DNA of 64,000 nucleotides, taken from Jacaranda mimosifolia. Lineage: Eukaryota; Streptophyta; Magnoliopsida; Lamiales; Bignoniaceae. The stretch covers positions 25,893,744-25,957,743 of the forward strand of contig CM032123.1 in assembly GCA_018894105.1 (NCBI GenBank), given 5' to 3'. Each line of letters starts with the position of its first letter. Position 1 is the first letter of the stretch. The translations under genes and the position numbers were made by a program. The notes under the pieces were generated by a model that had not been told where the DNA came from, ran no database searches, and was given only the letters and a program-made list of their open reading frames with translations. This document shows positions 56,280 through 64,000 of the stretch, piece after piece.

Positions 56280-59270
56280 TGTAACACCTCGATTTTTGGA
56301 ATATTAGTTTAAGTTAATTGAAGTTAAATTAATTAAAGTCTAGGTAGAAGTATTAGAAATTAGGGGATTTAATTATAAATAAAGAAATGACTTGATTGTT
56401 TGAAATTATATAAGGACTTGATTGTTTGAAATTATATAAGGACTTGATTGTTTGAAAGTTTAGGGGTTTAATGTAAGATAAATAAACGTATGAGGACCTT
56501 AAAATAATTGAATTTGGACCTAATTGCCACAAAATGGGAATGTCAAGGGTCAAAGTGTGAGAAATAGAAGTTTGAGGACTAAAACTGAAGTGTGGGGGCC
56601 AAACTGAAGTCGGTTTAAATTTCATGGGTCCAATTGAAAGCGGTAGGAAAGTCTAGGGCTGAATTGGAAGGCACTGGAAAATATAATATATATATATGCA
56701 GTTGAGGACATAACTTCCCCAAATTGTCAAAAATGATCCAAACTTTACGCAACCTTCGGACCACCGGTGGTAGCCGGAAAATACTAAACCAATTCGATAA
56801 ACATCTAAAGCCCAGCTCCCCGATCTCAACCATACCAAAAAACCTCTAAAATACCGGTGAAATCGTCAGGAAATCAAGCTTGACGGCGAGCTCACGGTAG
56901 TGTTGGTAGTTCCACTGCCTCTGGCGGTGGAAACTAGATGGGAGTTACTGGATTTTTGTCGCGAGCTTATGGGCTATCGAGAGGTGGTGTCAATTTAGGG
57001 TTTTGACAGCGGCTGGTGGAGGAATTGACACAGTGGCGCGATGGTGGCGAGTTAAGGTTCGATGGTAGTTTTCGGTTAAATTGGGTAGCGAACTGGCAGG
57101 GTTTGGCGAAATTGGTTGGCGCATTCTGCTCATGGCGTTGAGGTGCGCTTGATGGTGGTGGCGGTCTCCATCACTGCCGGCGGCGCATGGAGCTCCGACA
57201 GCGGCCCGTGACGGCGGTGATTGGATAGTTTATGCAAAATTTAATTTCGAACTCGTCTGGACTAACTCTTACGTGAGATTGTATCTCGGTTCGATTCGAT
57301 TTGGGTACATTTCAATAATCAAATTTTAATTTGATTGAATTGTCAGATGTAATTGGATTCTTTTTTAATGAAGCTGATTGTGACCTAAACTAGAATATTA
57401 AACCATGATTTAGCATAAGGTTATAGATTAATCTTATAATTAATATAGTATTGAATTTAGTCAGCTCGGATCACTTATCAGATTGTTGTTGAGACCTTAA
57501 ATAAGATTTTAACAAAAAATTTACCGACTTATCGAGTTAAGGGCTATGATAGGTGACCACCTTGCATAGTTGAGTGTAACAAGAAAATTGAAAATTATGA
57601 CTGAACAGTTAAAGTAACCGAGAAACTTGATAAGGTGGTGTGACTTGTGAGTACATTATGAATTATGATTCAGAAAACAAAACAAAGTTGGTTTAGGCTA
57701 GTTTATTCTAAATTGTGGATTTAATGGAAACCATGTCATGGACTTTCCAAACATTTAAGGGTTATCAGGGCTATGTCAGAATATCCTTAAGTTTAATAAA
57801 GACATTAGTTATATTTATATTGAAGATCTAAAGGATTGATAAGACGATAACTCATATTATCTCATGGCAATTCTCGATCGTCTAACTAGGCAGCTAGGAC
57901 CTGAGCATCCATCCAACTAGGGATTTCCTTGCGCTTATCAGGTGAGTTTATACTCAATAGTATGAGATCCTTTGCCGGGGAAAGAACATATACTTGTTAC
58001 TATCTCCTATTCATTTGCTTCCTTTCAGTCTATGTGTTAAAAATAGTACTCCACATCGCCCTTCTATATTAACTGCTTCTGTTAATTTTGATTGATATCG
58101 CTTTATCTAAAATTAGCAATGTACTGAGGAAGTTGAAAAGTGATTTTAAAATATATTGTTTTAAACTAGCCTAGTGCTGGATTATTCTATATATAAACAT
58201 GGTGATTTGATATACTATCTGGAACATTAGTTTTGAGATATATTTATCCATCATAGCCATGATCGTTTCTCATAAACGAGTTAAGACTGTTTGAGCATCC
58301 AAATTTCAGCTGCCATGGCAAAGTGGCGTGTTATATGAAATGCTGTTGTGTACTGATTAATGGTAACTGATATTGTACTGATTACTGATACCCTTGGGGG
58401 TTGACCTTGGGATTAGCTTGGCAAGGACCGGGCGGAACGGACCGATGGCGATCGATCTCCTGCTGATACCCTACTGATTACATCCAGCCCCGTGGTTAGT
58501 TAGAGGTAGTTGGCCATGGGGAGATGAGGTATATAGCTAGCCATGCCTATTGGTTATAGTATATTATTTGAGCCGATCACTCGGGACGAAAGAATAAGGA
58601 TTTTCATGTTTTCAAAACTGGAGTGACAAGGTAGGAGAACCGCCAGTAGCTTAACTGTGAAAATGTTTTGTTAAATTATATTAAGTTATTCAGTATGCCT
58701 CACACCTAAACTTTAAATCTCAAATATTTGACTAGAATCCAGTGGATGTTCAAATGGCATATCAACCCCCTCTTTAAACATAGTTGAGGTTTAAACCTAT
58801 GTGAGATATAGTGAATTTTGTGAAGTCTTATCACTGGTATGGGACGGTGGTGAGATGGATCACCTCAAAACTTTGATCAAAACCTTCTCTCACAACTTCT
58901 GAAAATATTTATGTTTCTATTTGTCTCTTATGTAATAATTGTGAAATTGTCACTTTCTTGTTATTGCTAAACTATCTGATTAAGTCATTCGAACTTACGT
59001 TGTTTTATTATTGCTCTCCGTTCTTTACCTAGATAAGAACAAGTGATGAAGAAAGACTAACCCAGGTGACTATAAGGTAATGAGGGTGACAGAAGTGCTA
59101 AGCATGATTCTAGGTACTTCAATTCAGAATTGAATATCCGATTAATGTTGTTGTAAAAATTAATTATTTTGGAATTTTGGGAATTGTATTTTCTGTTATA
59201 AAGAAGAAGTGTGGTACTGTTTGAGTAGCACCTCGGCCGAAAGTAAGTGCCTCTTGGTCGGGGCGTTACA
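56280..59270 (+). repeat. 5' LTR of the LARD-like element
   Basis: It begins TGTAACACCTCG and ends GGGGCGTTACA, so the termini are the 6-bp inverted pair TGTAAC/GTTACA. It matches 63408-64000 along the whole visible 3' LTR with about 23 substitutions in about 410 compared bases (hand count) plus small indels. A 26-bp unit is triplicated at 56389-56460 here but single in the 3' LTR, and a (TA)n run near 56685 is shorter. A GC-rich, gene-like stretch lies at 56850-57220 without a usable frame. Confidence 0.9.
56389..56466. repeat. 26-bp unit repeated three times, private to the 5' LTR
   Basis: gacttgattgtttgaaa(tt/gt)... starts at 56389, 56415 and 56441. The 3' LTR has one copy near 63516. The expansion or loss therefore postdates the insertion. 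Confidence 0.85.
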
Positions 59271-59272
59271 GG

Positions 59273-59289
59273 TGGTATCAGAGCTTAGG
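59273..59289 (+). other. Primer binding site (initiator Met-tRNA)
   Basis: TGGTATCAGAGCTTAGG lies two bases after the LTR end. The first 12 bases are the usual plant initiator Met-tRNA primer site. Confidence 0.9.
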
Positions 59290-62200
59290 TTTGAAGACTT
59301 AAGCCATATTAGACTTGAATGTTTTGAGTTAGTGAAGAGTAAGTATGACTTTTGAATTGATTAGGACATGAATTTTGGGAACAATGTTTGATCCGAAGGA
59401 CGTGGAGAGCTATGACTGGGTGCGCAACCAATGTGTAACCCATAGCTCCTAAGGTATTGAACATGTGGCTTCATATGTTTGGGATGGATAATACCCTTAG
59501 GAAATTACATTGAGTGCGAGCATGTTTGGGAACATTTTAATTAGTATGAGTAGATGACTGTTTTAGATGGAGTTGAATTTGATGAGTGAAGAATCTTATT
59601 GGATCATTACTTTGGACATAAGAGTGTGTCGTGGCTTACGACGAGGTTATTTGGGAAATGATACGCTAATGACTTGAATCTTCTTGGTGCTTGGAATATT
59701 GAGATTAATGGAGGCTAAGTTTGACATGAAAGTTTGGCTAGGATGTGAACTTTTAGGATACTGCTTGATGTTAAAAGAGTAAAGGATTGGTGTTGGAATG
59801 ACCAACCAATATCTAATCCATTGCTCTTGAAATGTTAAGCATATGACTTCTTTAGTGTTTGGTGGAACAATACTTTTAGTGCTGCATCGTTGTATATGTG
59901 TATTTTGCGATAATAGAACTTGAGAAGTGAATGAGCATTTTGGGATAATTAGCATTTTGGTTTATACATATAATTGAGATCCGCACAATATTGTTATCTC
60001 AAAGGTATTGACATTTTGATAATAGAATTGATCAGTGTAACTACATTGTGGTAATTGTAAGGGAAATAGAAAATATTTTTGATAAGGAGAATCTGATGTA
60101 CACATTCTGTTCCGATTCGTTGGATTGTTTACGTAGTTAGGTTTGTTTCATTCCAATTGTATTTTGGTTGCTCGTATTCTACTCATGGAGCAATAAGGGT
60201 AGAGTGGTCTCTTGGTCTAGGTCGGGCTATTATCCAGGCTGAATGAGCCATCTGCATTTCCTCTCTATCAGACTCGGTCGAGATGATCCTGAGCAATTTG
60301 TTGAACGAGCCGTCCGTATTTCCTCCCGATCTAATCCGATTGAGATGATCCCAGGCCGTTTGCCAAATAAGCTATCTATATTTCCTCTCAAACTAATTCA
60401 ATTGAGATGATCCCGGGCCGTTTGAGCTGAAGGTAATAACTCCCGAGCTAGCACGTACTAGTTACCTTGAATTGTTCATGCTTGTATCCGGATATGCACA
60501 TGTTCTGACCATTATTTTTTGATTTGTTGAGTTGTTTCTTTCTTGATAGGTCCTTACTAATTTGTTATCAAGATTATCTCTCACTAAATCCTTTGAACTT
60601 ATTCTTGTAGTTTATCTTTGATTTTCTAAGACAGGACTGAGTGATGGATACGAACTTCTGGCTTGGGCTAGAGACAATATGTTTTGTAATAGAACAGGTG
60701 TACATATATGTATATGGGTTCAAGTTAATGTTAAGCTTTAACTAAGAGATATTGTGATATGTCAGGTTTGAATTTGTGATTTGCAGCATATATTGTTTGA
60801 TGCATACTGTAGGACCATTAATAGTATGTATATAGTACTGATGTTAAGGTCTGTTTAAGTTGAAGTCTGCTGCTTTTTCTGATGGTTTAGAAATTTTCCT
60901 TCTTATGGGCCTATTGATTGTCTTATGGGTTAGATCTAAAACTGAACTGGTAACATCTCAGCTTAGAAGTTATTATGAGTAGGGATCCATAGAAGTGGAA
61001 AATTTCGTAATTGAATTTCAATTTGATTAATTTAACGAACGTGATTGAAGTTTTGGATTCAAGCCTGATCATAATACATACTAAGGTTGTTAAATTATGA
61101 TTTAGGTTAAGTTATGGATTAGTTTCATAATTATTATAATATTGAGCCCCATCAACTTGGAATAATACTTAGGAAATTTTGGCTTTAGCTCACAGATGAA
61201 GGTAGTTGAAGGTACTATCGAAGTTCTGAACGTAAATCAAGGATCTAATCTCATGTAATCTTGGCTTTAACTCATAGATGGAATCAAAGGGTCTGAGTAC
61301 CGCTTGTGACTGTACCTAGTGTATACAAAATTTTCAAATAGATAATGAATGATAGGGAAGCCTCTGACTTGTTATGAAATCTTAGGAGGTGTTAATGTGA
61401 ATAATTCTGTTACTAGTTCCCAGATGTACTAAACTTGGCTATGTGAAAAATTATGTATGTAGACCCGAACTCTGGGATGACTTGCATAAATATTTATGTT
61501 TATCGGGGTTTGGTGCTAGCGACAACCCTTGACTTGGATTTATTATGTATTTCTGGGATATGTAACCATGCTTAACTTTTGGTTCGTACTTGTCCGGGTG
61601 GTCAAGACCTTGATGTTGATGATATCGTAAATTTTGTTTTCAGTAATGTCACTTAAGTTAATACAACTTGGGTGAGCTAGTAGTTCATAATATCTGAGTA
61701 CATGACTTGTCATATTGTTTCTAAAATGTTGAGTTTGAATTCGATCGCTTTTGAGATGAATATTATGTAAATAGGAGTTTATAGTATTAATGATAGCGCT
61801 AGGTGATGATGAGTCTTGTGCACCTTTAAATAATTGTATAGCGACTTCTATATTACCCATAAACGCTTTGGATTAAACACTACAGATTAAATTGGTGTAG
61901 GCCCGTTCTTCCAAGCCAAATTTTGATATGCCAAAAGTTAGTGCTGGGCGAAAGTATCAATTGAGTGCAGCCATAAGCCACTAGCACCCTAACAAATGAT
62001 CACTAGTTGGTTGAATTAATAGATTTTAACTTCATGAAGAGAGTACTATAGTGGGAAACATGTGTGAAAAGATGGACGCTGGCGAAAACTCCTTGCACCA
62101 ATCTTGGGAAAAGATGCTAAAACAAGCAGGCCGAGCATAGAATTTAATAGAGACGACATGATGCTCTTTCAGTTTATTTAATGGGACTTATTGACAATCA

Positions 62201-63394
62201 AAACTTGGTTGGTAAGATTTGGATAGAATCTGAAAAATATCTGTCTGGAACCTGACTTTATTGAAATGATATTCCTATAGGTTAGCGATAAATACTACTT
62301 TTGTAGATAGTGTGAAACCCAATTAAATCAATAATTTTGAAGGTATTGTGAAATATCTCATGGAAAGGACTTCAAGTAAATTCTTGGATCTCATTCACGA
62401 AGGGTTATAGAATGGTTAACAATTAGAATACAAGGACTTGTGGGACAAGGATATGAACTAAATAAGACTCATTGAATGTGGGATCCTAATACCTGGCTCC
62501 ATGCCCATAACTTAGCCTAAGGTAAAGGCGTATAATTTGTTTTAAGATTGAGCTAAGCTGAATTGTTTTAGTTAGAAATTGGTGGAAAAGGTATTTTGGG
62601 AATTACTTCTTATGGTAATATGGGTACTAGGAACTAATGCAATGTCGTTTGGCTGGCCAATTTTTTACAACATTTCCATATATGATATACAGGGTGTTGA
62701 CTTATTAGATTAGGTTTTAGCAAATCTATTCTGGACAATTAGTGGATTTGAAATTTAGGAAAGAGTCATACTACTTTCATATTCGGTGTTATAAATATCC
62801 ATAGGAATATATTGGGAATACCTGTTTCTTGGGCTTTAACAATTCATATTAAATGTGATCTTCTTAAGGTTGTAGGTCTAATGATCAAACTAATTGGACA
62901 AGGGACTAATTTTTGGATACATAGAGATGTGTGAGAAATGTTGAGAATTAAGAAGGTAGACTGATTTTGCATTGGTTATCTTTCCTTGGGAAACTTAAGG
63001 AAATATCAAGTATGCTTATGCTTGAGATGAATATGGAATCATAAGAAAACAATCTCATAAGTATTGGAAAGACTCGGGAGATAAGATACAAGACAGATGA
63101 TCTTGATGGACATGGGACATGGAAAATAACCCAAAATACCTGATAAAATATGGAATTCTCAAGTGAGTATGAACAACCGAAAAACCCACGTCAGTAATTT
63201 CCACTGAGAAGGATTCCCACCTCTTAGAGTAAGTAAGAGATATTCAGAATATGAGAGAAGAAAATGTCGAACCAATTGGCTGAAAGAGATAGGCATCCAC
63301 AACAAAGTTTTCTTTGTGGATAGCCAAATAGTATGTAATGACGCTATGAGATCTTTTACATTTCAGATGAGAATTTGGGGACTAGATTCTCTTA
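59290..63394 (+). other. Non-coding interior of the LARD-like element
   Basis: No frame longer than about 105 codons and none with a retroelement domain. It holds diverged direct copies of one segment (about 59420-59510 and about 59795-59885), three 62-bp repeats (60245-60430), a part resembling the 3' end of the solo LTR (about 60600-60975 versus about 47270-47665), and a part resembling the middle of its own LTR (about 61010-61170 versus about 57320-57480). It therefore looks assembled from LTR fragments. A weak gag-like reading near 59390-59450 was not convincing. Confidence 0.6.
60245..60430. repeat. 62-bp repeat, three copies
   Basis: (g/a)agc(c/t)(a/g)tc...atttcctc and (c/t)gagatgatcc(t/c) recur at 60245, 60307 and 60369, an exact 62-bp period. 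Confidence 0.85.
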
Positions 63395-63407
63395 AGGGGG
63401 AAAGAAT
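63395..63407 (+). other. Polypurine tract
   Basis: aagggggaaagaa(t) immediately precedes the 3' LTR start at 63408, the expected site for plus-strand cDNA priming. Confidence 0.8.
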
Positions 63408-64000
63408 TGTAACACCCTGATTTTTGGAATATTAGTTTATGTTAATTGAAGTTAAATTAATTAAAGTCTAGCTGGAAGTATTGGGAATTAGGGGAATTAA
63501 TTATAAATAAAGAAAGGACTTGATTGTTTGAAATTATAAAGTCTAGAGGGTCAATGTAAGATAAATAAAAGGATGAGGACCTTAAAATAATTGAGTTTGG
63601 ACCTAATTGCCCAAAAATGGGAATGTCAGGGGTCAAAGTGTGAGAAATATAAGTTTGAGGACTAAAACTGAAGTGTGGGGCCAAACTGAAGTCGGTTTAA
63701 AAGTTCATGGGTCCAATTGAAAGCGGCGGGAAAGTCTAGGGCTGAATTGGAAGGCACTGGAAAATATAATATATATATATATATATATGCAGTTGAGGAC
63801 ATAACTTCCCCAAATTGTCAAAAATGGTCCAAACTTTACCCAACCTTCGGACCACTGGTGATAGCCGAAAAATGCTAAACCAATTCGATAAACATCTAAA
63901 GCCCAGCTCCCCGATCTCAACCATACCAAAAAACCTCGAAAATATCGGTGAAATCGCCAGGAAATCAAGCTCGACAGCGAGCTCGCGGTAGTGTTTGTAG
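63408..64000 (+). repeat. 3' LTR of the LARD-like element (partial)
   Basis: It starts TGTAACACCCTG and is cut by the window end after 593 bp. It is collinear with 56280-56930 apart from the 26-bp triplication and the (TA)n length (longer here, near 63768-63788). Confidence 0.9.

Larger units (their letters stand above)
56280..64000 (+). mobile_element. LARD-like LTR retrotransposon, right end outside window
   Basis: The element has a 2,991-bp 5' LTR (56280-59270), a primer site at 59273, a 4.1-kb interior, a polypurine tract before 63408 and the first 593 bp of the 3' LTR. The LTR start type (TGTAACACC) and the Met-tRNA primer site fit Ty3/gypsy chromoviruses of the Tekay/Del group. The interior has no recognisable gag, protease, RT, RNase H or integrase, so it is non-autonomous. 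Long LTRs with a long non-coding interior match the LARD description. Confidence 0.8.

Noticed and set aside
59273..59289. tRNA gene fragment
   Set aside because: The Met-tRNA-like bases are a primer binding site directly after an LTR end. The same holds for 3936-3948. No cloverleaf is present.
59390..59620. Gag start of the LARD-like element
   Set aside because: A few codons (FDPKDVESYDWVRNQ) looked gag-like, but the frame breaks at once, a diverged second copy lies about 370 bp further on, and no core gag motif follows.

Overview
The window reads as plant nuclear DNA: AT-rich, intergenic, and made almost entirely of nested and decayed transposable elements. The evidence is plant-specific element families (Ty3/gypsy Tat-type elements with an antisense ORF, MULEs with long terminal inverted repeats and 9-bp target duplications, PIF/Harbinger, hAT, a caulimovirid-like insertion) and a remnant of the plant P450 family CYP96A. 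A flowering plant, probably a eudicot, is likely; I cannot name the species. I found no intact host gene, no tRNA or rRNA gene and no CRISPR array.

Layout. 1-3,960: minus-strand relic of a caulimovirid-like (pararetrovirus-type) polyprotein with a movement-protein domain and a Met-tRNA primer site, interrupted by an LTR-like insert (~1,645-2,975). 4,138-4,815: imperfect short tandem repeats. 4,826-15,503: Ty3/gypsy element 1. Its gag-PR-RT-RH-INT lie on the minus strand, an antisense ORF (gypsy-type transposon domain) lies on the plus strand between pol and the 3' LTR, and gag holds a 1.1-kb insert flanked by a 166-bp duplication. 15,571-16,451: Harbinger/Tourist-like element. ~17,400-22,615: second, truncated element of the same kind, with its own antisense ORF, a poly(A) signal and a tandem array. 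23,119-23,510: second Tourist-like MITE.

26,318-32,955: a 6.6-kb MULE-like element with degenerate terminal inverted repeats, the N-terminus of a transposase, ten 43-bp repeats and seven ~440-bp repeats. 33,370-34,646 and 39,624-40,519: two short MULE-type elements with 9-bp target duplications. 37,391-38,859: CYP96A-type P450 pseudogene that has lost the ExxR glutamate and the heme cysteine. 43,314-44,301: hAT-like element with 8-bp target duplication. 44,594-47,665: 3.07-kb solo LTR with a perfect 5-bp target duplication and an exact 45-bp minisatellite.

50,296-51,139: inverted-repeat element. 52,262-52,880: four ~152-bp repeats. 53,740-55,480: decayed PIF/Harbinger ORF1 and DDE transposase. 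56,280 to the end: LTR element with 2,991-bp LTRs, a clear primer site and polypurine tract, and a 4.1-kb interior with no recognisable gag or pol (LARD-like), holding fragments of related LTRs.

The coding remnants do not form a working pathway. They record successive insertion, internal duplication and decay. Family assignments rest on reading the translations and on remembered family features; no database search was run.
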